Made by a program: the position numbers and the translations under genes. Below are positions 29,331 through 37,430 of a DNA stretch of 64,000 bases, one piece after another. The notes under the pieces are model-generated. The model searched no databases and was not told the DNA's origin. It saw nothing but the letters and a program-made list of their open reading frames with translations. The stretch spans positions 318,149 to 382,148 of the forward strand of contig DATCMB010000006.1 of the NCBI GenBank assembly GCA_036563615.1, in the 5' to 3' direction. The DNA is from Candidatus Binatia bacterium. GTDB taxonomy: Bacteria > Desulfobacterota > Binatia > UBA12015. Every line of letters begins with the position of its first letter. Position 1 is the first letter of the stretch.

Positions 29331-29933
29331 ATGCGCATCCTCCGCTTGGTCTTGCCCCGCCCGGCGCGCAGAGCCGCCGTCGCCGCCCTCCTGCTCTGCA
29401 CCCCGACGCTTGCGCTCGCGGACGACGCGGCCAAGCCCGCCTCCGAATCCAAGCCGGCCGCGGACGCCAAGCCGGCCGCGGACGCCAAGCCCGCCGCCGA
29501 CGCCAAGACCACCGAGAGCCCGCGCGCCCCGGACGAGAGCGAGCGCGCGGCGATGCTCGAGCTGCTGAAGGTCGAGACCGCACCGGCGCGCGCCGCGTGG
29601 TTCGTCTACGGAGCCGGCGACGCCGAGAGCAAGGCGCTCGCCGACGCGCTCGCGAGCGTGTTCCGCGAGGGCGGCTGGAAGGTGCACAGCGAGCCGCTGC
29701 GCGGGCTCGTGCTCAAGCCCGGCGTCTCGATGCTGATGGCCGACGAGGAGCCGCCGACCTGGGCGCAGACCGCGCTCGAGGCCATGCAGGCGAGCGGCAT
29801 CGAGGTCAAGGCGGCGACCGGCTACCGGTCGTACTACGAGGAGAAGAAGCGCGAGAACCCGAGCTGGCCCGGCATCCCGCTCGCGGACGAGCAGGTGTTC
29901 GTGATCGTGCTCGGACCGCAGCCGAAGGCCTGA
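29331..29933 (+). CDS. Exported protein with KPAADA repeats
   Basis: 200 residues: a signal peptide (MRILRLVLPRPARRAAVAAL to ALA), a low-complexity Ala/Lys/Asp linker with three tandem KPAADA units (18-base DNA repeats at about 29451-29504), then a globular domain of about 110 residues (AAWFVYGAGDAESKALADAL, FREGGWKVHSEPLRG, WAQTALEAMQASGIEVKAA). The GWxV strand and alternating helix-strand order suggest a Rossmann-like fold such as that following membrane segments in some bacterial sensors, but I do not recognise a named family. It lies 40 bases after the two-barrel protein gene and may be co-transcribed. Confidence 0.7.
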   Translation: MRILRLVLPRPARRAAVAALLLCTPTLALADDAAKPASESKPAADAKPAADAKPAADAKTTESPRAPDESERAAMLELLKVETAPARAAWFVYGAGDAESKALADALASVFREGGWKVHSEPLRGLVLKPGVSMLMADEEPPTWAQTALEAMQASGIEVKAATGYRSYYEEKKRENPSWPGIPLADEQVFVIVLGPQPKA

Positions 29934-30099
29934 CGGCAGCCTGACGCAGCGACGGCCGGGACGTCTCCACGTCCGTGCGATGGCCGCGCGCCGGGCGCGA
30001 TTTCCTGCGCTCGGCGTGCATGTTAACCGCTCGTGCGGCGCGCAGCCGTCGCCTCCCGCGGCGGATCTGCGCGCGCGTGTCTGGTCGCGACGTCCCGCC

Positions 30100-31257
30100 A
30101 TGCTGCATGTCCGCTGCATCGTTCTCCTGCTCGCTGCGCTGGCGACGGCCGGATGCTTCGGCGAGCCGGAGCCGTACGTACCGCCGCCGCCCGAGGTGAC
30201 GGTCGCGCAGCCCGTCGAGCGCGAGATCTCCGTCGACCTCGAGGCGACCGGGATGGTGACCGGCATCGAGACGGTCGAGGTGCGCGCGCGGGTGCAGGGC
30301 TTCATCGACGGCATCCACTTCCGCGCCGGCTCGATCGTCAACGAGGGCGACCTGCTGTTCACCATCGATCCGCGTCCGTTCCGGGCACGGCTCGCGCAGG
30401 CCGAGGCGGACCTCGCGGGCAAGCAGGCGTCGCTCGAGCTCGCGCGCAGCAACCTCGCGAAGGCGAAGGCGCTCGCGAAGAACAACGTCCTCGCCGCGCA
30501 GGAGCTCGACACGCGGGTCGCGGAGTACGACCGCGCGGAGGCCGACGTCGCGCTCGCGCGCGCCAACGTCGAGGCCGCGCGCCTCGACCTGTCCTACACC
30601 GAGGTGCGCGCGCCGATCTCGGGACGCATCTCGCGCAACCTCGTCGACCAGGGCGCGCTCGTCGGCTCGGGCGAGCCGACGCTGCTCGCGACCATCGTCA
30701 ACGACGCCGAGGTGTTCGTCTACTTCGACGTCAGCGAGCGTCAGATGCAGACCTGGCTGCGCGCGAACCCGACGGCGCGCGCCGCCTCGAACGACGAGCA
30801 GCCGCGCCAGCCGGTGCTGCTCTCGCTGCCCAACGACGACGACTTCGTGCACCAGGGCGTCGTCGAGTCGGCCGACAACCAGGTCGACCGCGAGACCGGC
30901 ACGCTGCGCATCCGCGCGCTGTTCCCGAATCCCGACCGGCGCATCGTGCCGGGCACCTACGTCAAGCTGCGCGTGCCGACGAGCCGCGAGCGCGCGCTGC
31001 TCGTCCCGGACCTCGCCGTCGCCGCCGATCAGGCGGGACGCTACGTGCTCGTGGTCGACGCCCAGAACGTCGTCGAGCGCCGCGACGTCGAGGTCGGCGC
31101 GCTCAGCGGACGCATGCGTCGCATCGTCGGCGGGCTCGACCTCGACGAGTGGGTGGTGGTGAACGGCCTGCAGCGCGCGCGTCCGGGCGCCAAGGTCGTG
31201 CCGCAGCGCTCGACGGTCGAGGCCGCGCTCGACGCCGCCAACGGCCGCGCGGGCTGA
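30100..31257 (+). CDS. RND efflux periplasmic adaptor lipoprotein (pump 2)
   Basis: 385 residues from ATG 30100. I chose this start over upstream in-frame codons because it begins a lipoprotein signal, MLHVRCIVLLLAALATAGC, with lipobox TAGC. Membrane-fusion protein features are clear: VEVRARVQGFIDGIHFRAGS, the alpha-hairpin (residues about 85-150), LSYTEVRAPISGRISRN, a barrel containing RETGTLRIRALFPNPDRRI, and LLVPDLAVAADQAGRYV. These are closest to AcrA/MexE-type adaptors. The permease gene follows after 18 bases. No strong ribosome binding site is visible. Confidence 0.92.
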   Translation: MLHVRCIVLLLAALATAGCFGEPEPYVPPPPEVTVAQPVEREISVDLEATGMVTGIETVEVRARVQGFIDGIHFRAGSIVNEGDLLFTIDPRPFRARLAQAEADLAGKQASLELARSNLAKAKALAKNNVLAAQELDTRVAEYDRAEADVALARANVEAARLDLSYTEVRAPISGRISRNLVDQGALVGSGEPTLLATIVNDAEVFVYFDVSERQMQTWLRANPTARAASNDEQPRQPVLLSLPNDDDFVHQGVVESADNQVDRETGTLRIRALFPNPDRRIVPGTYVKLRVPTSRERALLVPDLAVAADQAGRYVLVVDAQNVVERRDVEVGALSGRMRRIVGGLDLDEWVVVNGLQRARPGAKVVPQRSTVEAALDAANGRAG

Positions 31258-31275
31258 CGCGCGCAGGAAGCCTTC

Positions 31276-34200
31276 GTGTCGAGTCGCTTCTTCATCGACC
31301 GGCCGATCTTCGCGTCGGTGGTGTCGCTGCTGATCGTGATCGCCGGCGCGGTCGCGTACACGCAGCTTCCGGTCGCGCAGTATCCCGACATCACGCCGCC
31401 CGTGATCTGGGTGGAGGCGCACTATCCGGGCGCGAGCGCCCAGGTCGTCGCCGACACCGTCGCCTCGCCGATCGAGCAGGAGGTGAACGGCGTCGAGGGC
31501 ATGCTCTACATGTCGAGCACGAGCTCGAGCGACGGCTCGTACAGCCTGACCATCACCTTCGAGGTCGGCACCGATCCCGACATGGCGTCGGTGCTGGTGC
31601 AGAACCGGGTGAACGTCGCGCTGCCGCGCCTGCCCGACGAGGTGCGCCGGCAGGGCATCACGACGCGCAAGCAGTCGACCGGTCTCATCGCGGTGGTCGG
31701 TCTGATCTCGCCCGGCAACCGCTACGACGACCTCTTCCTCGCGAACTACGCGACGCTCAACATCCGCGACGAGCTCGCGCGCATCAACGGCGTCGGCGGC
31801 GTCGAGACCTTCCCGACCAAGGAGTACGGGATGCGTCTCTGGCTCGATCCGGAGGCGCTGAAGGCGCGCAACCTGACCACGACGGAAGTCCTCGACGCGA
31901 TCCGCGAGCAGAACGTGCAGGTCGCGGCCGGCATCATCGGACAGCCGCCCGCGCCGACGGGGCAGGACTTCGAGTACACGGTGACGACGCTCGGACGCCT
32001 CGTCGGCGAGGAGCAGTTCGAGGACATCGTCGTCAAGACGGGCGAGGATGGGCGGCTCACGCGCGTCAAGGACGTGGCGCGCGTCGAGCTCGGCGCCAAG
32101 CGCTACGACAGCCTGTCGTTCCAGAACGGCGTGCCGAGCTCGACGATCATCCTCTACCAGTCGCCGGGCGCGAACGCGGTCGAGGTCGCGCGCGGCGTGC
32201 GCGAAGCGCTCGAGCGCATCAGCAAGACGCTGCCCGAGGGGCTCGAGCTGACGATGATCTACGACGTCTCGGACTTCGTCGAGGCGTCGATCTCCGAGGT
32301 GCAGAAGACGCTCCTCGAGGCCTTCGTGCTGGTCTTCCTCGTCGTGCTGGTCTTCCTGCAGAGCCTGCGCGCGACGATCATCCCGGCGATCACCATCCCG
32401 GTGTCGTTGATCGGCACGTGCGCGCTCCTGCTCGCGTTCGGCTTCTCGATCAACACCCTGACGCTGTTTGGCCTCGTGCTCGCGATCGGCATCGTCGTCG
32501 ACGACGCGATCGTGGTGGTCGAGAACGTCGAGCGGAACATGCGCGAGCACGGGCTCGGCGCGCGCGAGGCGACGCTGCGCGCGATGCGCGAGGTGTTCGG
32601 GCCGGTGGTCGCGATCACGCTCGTCGTGATGGCGGTGTTCCTGCCGACCGCGGCGCTGAGCGGCATCACCGGACGGCTGTACCGCCAGTTCGCGGTCACG
32701 CTCGCGGTGAGCACGTTCCTCTCGGCGGTGAACGCGCTCACGCTGAGCCCGGCGCTGTGCGCGGTCTTCTTGCGCTTGCACGACGCGGGCTCGGCGAAGG
32801 GCGTCTTCGGACGCTTCGCGCAGCGCTTCAACGACGCCCTCGAGCGCGCGACCGAGCTCTACCTGCGCGTCGTCGCGGTGCTGCTGCGTCGTCGCGCGGT
32901 GGCCCTCGGCGCGTTCCTCGCGCTCTGCGCGGCGACCTGGCTGCTGGTTCGCATCGTGCCGACCGGCTTCCTGCCGATGGACGACCAGGGCTACATCGTC
33001 GTCGACGTGCAGCTTCCGGACGGCGCCTCGCAGGAGCGCACCGCCGCGGTCGTGCACCGCGTCGACAAGATCCTGCGCTCGGTCGACGGCATCAGCCTGG
33101 TCACGCTGCTGCCCGGCTTCTCGCCGATCAACGGCAACGCCTCGAACAACGCGTTCGGCTTCGCGTGCTTCTCGCACTGGAGCGACCGCATCGGGCGCGG
33201 ACGCGACGTCTTCGCGATCATCGACGAGGTGCGCGAGAAGCTCGCGCCGATCCAGGAAGCGCAGGTGCTCGCCTTCCCGCCGCCGGCGATCGACGGCCTC
33301 GGGCAGACGGCGGGCTTCGAGATGCTGGTGCAGGATCGTCTCAACGCCGGTCCGGACGCGCTGCAGCAGGCGACCGACGCGCTGGTCGCCGCGGCCGCCG
33401 CCGACCCGCGCCTCACCAACGTCTTCAGCGGCTACCGCGCGGGCGTGCCGCAGCTCTACGCCGACGTCGACCGCGAGAAGGTCAAGATGCTCGGCATCCC
33501 GCTGCAGCAGGTGTTCGACACGCTGCAGGCCTACCTCGGCTCGGCCTACGTCAACGACTTCACGCGCTTCGGACGCACCTTTCAGGTCAACGTGCAGGCC
33601 GACGCCGCGTTCCGCGCGCGTCCGGAGGACATCGAGCGGCTCGAGGTGCGCAGCCCGTCGGGCAAGATGGTGCCGCTCGGCGCGCTGCTGAAGGTCGAGG
33701 AGCGGATCGGCCCCGCGCGCATCCTGCGCTTCAACCTCTTCCCGTCGGCGATGGTGACCGGCGAGGCGGCGCCGGGGACGAGCTCGGGTCAGGCGCTCGA
33801 GATCGTCGACCAGCTCGCGCAGCGCACGCTGCCGCCCGGGATGTCGATCGCCTGGACGGGCACGTCGTACCAGGAGCTGCGCGCGGGCGGGCAGGGGCTC
33901 GTCGCGTTCGTCCTCGGGCTGATCGTCGTCTACCTGATCCTCGCCGCGCAGTACGAGAGCTGGTCGATGCCGCTGTCGGTGGTGCTGTCGGTGCCGCTGA
34001 CCGTGCTGAGCTCGCTGCTCGCGCTCCTCGTGCGCGGGCTCGACAACAACGTCTTCACGCAGATCGGCCTCGTCCTGCTGATCGCGCTCGCGGCGCGCAA
34101 CGCGATCCTGATCGTCGAGTTCGCGCGCGAGTTCCGCCGCCAGGGACACTCGATCGAGGAGGCGGCGCTCGCCGGCGCGCGCGTCCGTCTGCGGCCGATC

Positions 34201-34434
34201 CTCATGACGTCGTTCACCTTCGTGCTCGGCGTCGTGCCGCTGGTCATCGCGTCGGGCGCGGGCGCGTCGGCGCGTCGCGCGCTCGGCACGGCGGTGTTCG
34301 GCGGCATGCTCGGCGGCACGCTGCTCGGCGTCCTGTTCATCCCGCTGCTCTACGTGGTCGTCGAGCAGGCGACCGAGCGGATCGCCGCCTGGCGGGGCGC
34401 GGCCGCGACCAGCGCGGCTGCGCCGCGGGCCTAG
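31276..34434 (+). CDS. RND multidrug efflux permease (pump 2, AcrB-like)
   Basis: 1052 residues from GTG 31276, which has AGGAAG upstream. It is a classical HAE1 pump: SSRFFIDRPIFASVVSLL, PVAQYPDITPPVIWVEAHYP, and ASPIEQEVNGVEGMLYMSS at the N-terminus. The proton-relay helix is LVLAIGIVVDDAIVVVENVE with two Asp. GFLPMDDQGYIVVDVQLP opens the second periplasmic half, and RPILMTSFTFVLGVVPLV lies near the C-terminus. It is more AcrB-like than pump 1. It is operonic with the adaptor at 30100. No TolC-type channel is encoded nearby, so an outer-membrane partner must come from elsewhere. Confidence 0.95.
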   Translation: MSSRFFIDRPIFASVVSLLIVIAGAVAYTQLPVAQYPDITPPVIWVEAHYPGASAQVVADTVASPIEQEVNGVEGMLYMSSTSSSDGSYSLTITFEVGTDPDMASVLVQNRVNVALPRLPDEVRRQGITTRKQSTGLIAVVGLISPGNRYDDLFLANYATLNIRDELARINGVGGVETFPTKEYGMRLWLDPEALKARNLTTTEVLDAIREQNVQVAAGIIGQPPAPTGQDFEYTVTTLGRLVGEEQFEDIVVKTGEDGRLTRVKDVARVELGAKRYDSLSFQNGVPSSTIILYQSPGANAVEVARGVREALERISKTLPEGLELTMIYDVSDFVEASISEVQKTLLEAFVLVFLVVLVFLQSLRATIIPAITIPVSLIGTCALLLAFGFSINTLTLFGLVLAIGIVVDDAIVVVENVERNMREHGLGAREATLRAMREVFGPVVAITLVVMAVFLPTAALSGITGRLYRQFAVTLAVSTFLSAVNALTLSPALCAVFLRLHDAGSAKGVFGRFAQRFNDALERATELYLRVVAVLLRRRAVALGAFLALCAATWLLVRIVPTGFLPMDDQGYIVVDVQLPDGASQERTAAVVHRVDKILRSVDGISLVTLLPGFSPINGNASNNAFGFACFSHWSDRIGRGRDVFAIIDEVREKLAPIQEAQVLAFPPPAIDGLGQTAGFEMLVQDRLNAGPDALQQATDALVAAAAADPRLTNVFSGYRAGVPQLYADVDREKVKMLGIPLQQVFDTLQAYLGSAYVNDFTRFGRTFQVNVQADAAFRARPEDIERLEVRSPSGKMVPLGALLKVEERIGPARILRFNLFPSAMVTGEAAPGTSSGQALEIVDQLAQRTLPPGMSIAWTGTSYQELRAGGQGLVAFVLGLIVVYLILAAQYESWSMPLSVVLSVPLTVLSSLLALLVRGLDNNVFTQIGLVLLIALAARNAILIVEFAREFRRQGHSIEEAALAGARVRLRPILMTSFTFVLGVVPLVIASGAGASARRALGTAVFGGMLGGTLLGVLFIPLLYVVVEQATERIAAWRGAAATSAAAPRA

Positions 34435-34461
34435 CCGTCGGCGCTAGCGAGTTCTTGCGGA

Positions 34462-34479
34462 AGCCCGCCCTCGCGGGCT
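34462..34479. terminator. Hairpin between convergent RND and F420-type genes
   Basis: AGCCCGC / GCGGGCT, 7 base pairs with loop CCTC, lies between the stops at 34434 and 34487. It has no T-run and could serve both strands. Confidence 0.4.
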
Positions 34480-34486
34480 CTCGTCG

Positions 34487-35476
34487 TCAGCCCTGGACCT
34501 TGGGCGCGATCTCGCGTGCGAAGCGCTCGGCGAGCTGCGGGCCGCCGAACCCCGACATGATGTAGTGCTTGACGCCCCACTCGCGCTCGCGCCGCTTGAG
34601 CTCCTCGATCCACTGCTCGCGCGTGCCGATCAGCGTCATCGGCATGCGCTTCACCTGATCGCCCGACAGGCCGAGCATGCCGCCCATGTTGTTCGCGAAC
34701 TCGTCGCCCGCGGCCTCGGTGTCGGTCAGCATCGGCATGAACAGCGTGCTCGAGAAGGTGAGCTCGTCCGGGTCGCGTCCCGCCGCCTTGGCCTCGGCGC
34801 GCACGAAGTCGATCTTCGCCTTGAAGGCGTCCTCGGTGACCTTCGCGACCTCGCTCATCAGGATGGTGCCCGCGCGTCCGGCGTCGGAGATGATGTTGAC
34901 GTGGTCCGCATGACGCGCGGCGATGCGCAGCAGGCCCTTGCCGCTGCCGCCGAGCATGACCGGCGGGTGCGGATCCTGGAGCGGCTTGGGCACGAGGAAG
35001 GCGTCCTTCAGGTGGTAGAACTCGCCGTCGAAGTTGGTGCGCGACTCGGTCCACAGGCTCTTCACGACGCGCACCGCCTCGTCGAGCATGCGCAGACGCG
35101 GCTTCACGTCGGGGAACGCGACGCCCATCATCTCGAACTCGGCCTTGGTCCAGCCCGAGCCGATGCCGAGCAGCGCGCGGCCGTCGCTCAGGTGGTCGAC
35201 GGTCGCGACGTGCTGCGCGGTGGTCGCCGGGTGGCGGAAGAGGTTGCACAGCACGAGCGCGCCGATGCGCGCCTTGGCGGTCACCGCGGCGATCGCGCCG
35301 AGGATCGTCGTCGCCTCCCAGGCGTTGGCGCCGTCGTCGAGCCCGCCGCCCGCCTGACGCTCGTACGCCCAGTGGTCGGGCACGTAGAGCGCCGCGTAGC
35401 CCCACGCTTCGGCGTTGCGGGCGTTCTCGAGAATGTCTTTGGCGGGCAGTGCCGCGAGCTGCAGTCCGAAGTCCAT
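34487..35476 (-). CDS. LLM-class F420-dependent oxidoreductase
   Basis: 329 residues, luciferase-like barrel (TIGR03621-like). Key segments are MDFGLQLAALPAKDILENA, WGYAALYVPDHWAYE, RIGALVLCNLFRHPA, RALLGIGSGWTKAEFEMMG and PPVMLGGSGKGLLRIAARHA. Cytoplasmic; probable F420 cofactor; unknown substrate. ATG 35476 lies 6 bases after a -10 box and has no ribosome binding site, so the mRNA is probably leaderless. It is convergent with pump 2 and next to, but not operonic with, the dioxygenase gene, because its promoter lies in between. Confidence 0.88.
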   Translation of the reverse strand: MDFGLQLAALPAKDILENARNAEAWGYAALYVPDHWAYERQAGGGLDDGANAWEATTILGAIAAVTAKARIGALVLCNLFRHPATTAQHVATVDHLSDGRALLGIGSGWTKAEFEMMGVAFPDVKPRLRMLDEAVRVVKSLWTESRTNFDGEFYHLKDAFLVPKPLQDPHPPVMLGGSGKGLLRIAARHADHVNIISDAGRAGTILMSEVAKVTEDAFKAKIDFVRAEAKAAGRDPDELTFSSTLFMPMLTDTEAAGDEFANNMGGMLGLSGDQVKRMPMTLIGTREQWIEELKRREREWGVKHYIMSGFGGPQLAERFAREIAPKVQG

Positions 35477-35482
35477 GCGTGC

Positions 35483-35511
35483 TCGCTATGCGCAACGCAC
35501 CGCCGTGTCAA
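35483..35511 (-). promoter_or_regulatory. Leaderless-type promoter of the F420-type oxidoreductase gene
   Basis: On the minus strand, TTGACA (35511-35506), a 17-base spacer and TAGCGA (35488-35483) end 6 bases before ATG 35476, with no ribosome binding site. Confidence 0.6.
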
Positions 35512-35523
35512 AGAGGGGACGCG

Positions 35524-36399
35524 TCAGAGAGGCGCGCCGCCGCGCAGCACCGCGAACTGCCGCCCGGGCGCGTCGCAGGGGCGCTCGCCCGTCGGCGGAC
35601 CGGCGCTCGGATCTCCCTCGAGGATGCGCGCGCCGGCGGGCGCGTACTGCAGAATGTACGCCTTGCGCACCGCGTCCGTCGTGTTCGGCCCGGTGAGGTG
35701 CGGCGTCAGCGACGAGAACACGACCGCGCCGCCGGCGCGCACGGCGGCAGCGATCGCGCGCTGCGGCGTCTCGAAGCACTCGAAGCCGAGCGGGTCGACG
35801 TAGCGGTGCGCGAGCGTGCCGTGCAGGTGCAGGCCGGGCGCGACCACCGGGCAGCCGTTCGCTTCGGTGGCGTCGGTGAGCGCGAGCCACACCGTCAAGT
35901 ATTGCTGCGGCTCGACGTAGGTGTAGCCGTTGTCCTGATGCCAGGGGAAGCGGCGCGGCTTCTCGGGCTTCTTGTAGACCGCCTGATCCCAGTAGAGGTC
36001 GACGTCGTCGCCGACGAGGTCGTGGCAGACGTCGAGGATGCGCGGGTGCGCGGCGAGCGCGCGCAGACGCTCCGAGCGCGTGACGAGATGCGCCGAGAAG
36101 GTGATTGCACCGGCCTCGAGGATCGCGAGGCGTCCCTCCGGCAGCGTCTTCAAGTACGCGTCGGTCTGCGCCTCGAGCGGGTCGATCTCGGCGAGCGTCG
36201 CCGCGACCTCGTCCGGCGTCAGCAGGTCCTCGAGGACGACGAAGCCTTCGCGGTCGAACTGCTCCTTCTGTGTCGGCGTCAGCGCGCGCAGCGGCGCGGT
36301 GCGCACCTGCCAGGTGAAGCTTCGATTCCAGGGGTGCAGGCGCGCGCCCGGCGGCAGCTCGGGAGCTCGCAGCTCCGTCGTCTGCGCGCTCACGCTCAC
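35524..36399 (-). CDS. Phytanoyl-CoA dioxygenase family protein
   Basis: 291 residues, a non-haem Fe(II)/2-oxoglutarate oxygenase of the PhyH family, soluble. The iron triad is visible: His154 and Asp156 in FPWHQDNGYTYV, and His234 in LTPHLTGPNTTD, followed by Arg245 for 2-oxoglutarate. The family hydroxylates branched fatty acyl-CoAs or small molecules; the substrate here is unknown. The GTG start at 36399 overlaps the argC stop by 4 bases (GTGA), so translation is coupled to argC, an unexpected pairing. A later internal start is possible because the first 25 residues are low-complexity. Confidence 0.88.
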   Translation of the reverse strand: MSVSAQTTELRAPELPPGARLHPWNRSFTWQVRTAPLRALTPTQKEQFDREGFVVLEDLLTPDEVAATLAEIDPLEAQTDAYLKTLPEGRLAILEAGAITFSAHLVTRSERLRALAAHPRILDVCHDLVGDDVDLYWDQAVYKKPEKPRRFPWHQDNGYTYVEPQQYLTVWLALTDATEANGCPVVAPGLHLHGTLAHRYVDPLGFECFETPQRAIAAAVRAGGAVVFSSLTPHLTGPNTTDAVRKAYILQYAPAGARILEGDPSAGPPTGERPCDAPGRQFAVLRGGAPL

Positions 36400-37361
36400 G
36401 CGGCGACGCCCGTCTCGAGGCCCTGCGTCTCCGGGCGCCCGAGCATCAGGTTCAGGTTCTGCACCGCCGCGCCGGCAGCGCCCTTACCGAGGTTGTCGAG
36501 CGTCGCGACCAGCAGCACGTGGCCGAGCGGGTTCGGCAGCACCCAGAGGTCGATCCGGTTGGTGCCGTTCGCGGCGCACGGGTCGAAGGCGCGCTCGTCG
36601 GCGGACACCTGCTCGCTGAACGGATGCACGCGCACGAACGGCTCGCCTGCGTAGCGCGCGGCGAGCGCCTCGTGCAGGCGCTGCGCCTCCACGCCGCGCA
36701 GCACCGCCGCGTGCAGCGGGATCTCGATCCGCATGCCGCAGCGGAACGGCCCGACCGCCGGCACGAACTGCGGCCGGTGCACGAGGCGCGCATAGCGCGT
36801 CATCTCGGGGATGTGCTTGTGCTCGCGGTCGAGCGCGTAGGGCGCCTCGTAGGGCAGCGTCGCGAGCCCGGTCGACGGATCCTCCCAGCGCTCGATCATC
36901 TGCCGGCCGCCGCCCGAGTAGCCCGAGAGCGCGTGCACCGCGATCGGCGCATCCGCCGCGAGGAGCTGCGCGTCGACCAGCGGACGCAGCAGCAGGATCA
37001 CGCCGGTCGGGTAGCAGCCCGGATTCGCGACCCGGCGCGCGCTGCGGATCGCGTCACGCTGTCCCGGCGCGAGCTCGGGTAGGCCGTAGATCCAGCCCTC
37101 GGCGACGCGGTGCGCGGTGCTCGCGTCGAGGAAGCGCACCGGCGCGTCGCCGGCGAGCGCGACCGCCTCGCGCGACGCGTCGTCCGGCAGGCAGAGGATC
37201 GCGACGTCCGCCGAGCGCAGCATCTCGGCGCGCGCCTGCGGGTCCTTGCGCCGCGCCTCGTCGATCGTGAGCAGCTCGAGGTCGTCGCGCCCCGCGAGGC
37301 GCTCACGGATCTGCAAACCCGTCGTGCCGGCCTGGCCGTCGATGTAGACGCGCGCCTTCAT
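36396..37361 (-). CDS. argC: N-acetyl-gamma-glutamyl-phosphate reductase (type 2)
   Basis: Reduces N-acetylglutamyl phosphate to the semialdehyde with NADPH, the third step of arginine synthesis. At 321 residues it matches the shorter type-2 AGPR family (about 315). It begins MKARVYIDGQAGTTGLQI, a cofactor-binding start typical of type 2. The catalytic Cys116 lies in NPGCYPTG; SGYSGGGRQMIE and NLGKGAAGAAVQNLNLM are further signatures. I chose ATG 37361 over the upstream in-frame codon because the family starts at this strand. No other arg gene is in the window. The downstream dioxygenase gene overlaps its stop by 4 bases. Confidence 0.93.
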   Translation of the reverse strand: MKARVYIDGQAGTTGLQIRERLAGRDDLELLTIDEARRKDPQARAEMLRSADVAILCLPDDASREAVALAGDAPVRFLDASTAHRVAEGWIYGLPELAPGQRDAIRSARRVANPGCYPTGVILLLRPLVDAQLLAADAPIAVHALSGYSGGGRQMIERWEDPSTGLATLPYEAPYALDREHKHIPEMTRYARLVHRPQFVPAVGPFRCGMRIEIPLHAAVLRGVEAQRLHEALAARYAGEPFVRVHPFSEQVSADERAFDPCAANGTNRIDLWVLPNPLGHVLLVATLDNLGKGAAGAAVQNLNLMLGRPETQGLETGVAA

Positions 37362-37430
37362 GTCGCCCGCATCATGCCACAAGCGGCCGCGCGGCGCCGC
37401 TCCGCTCGACGGTCGTGGATGCGATCCGAT

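Noticed and set aside
29451..29504. Tandem 18-base units as a minisatellite of regulatory interest
   Set aside because: They are in frame and encode the KPAADA linker, so ordinary low-complexity coding explains them.
29806..34149. A reverse-strand open frame of over 1400 codons opposite the second RND operon
   Set aside because: Its translation is Arg/Asp/His/Glu-rich without motifs, as expected for the complement of a GC-rich gene. The forward frames encode complete adaptor and permease proteins.
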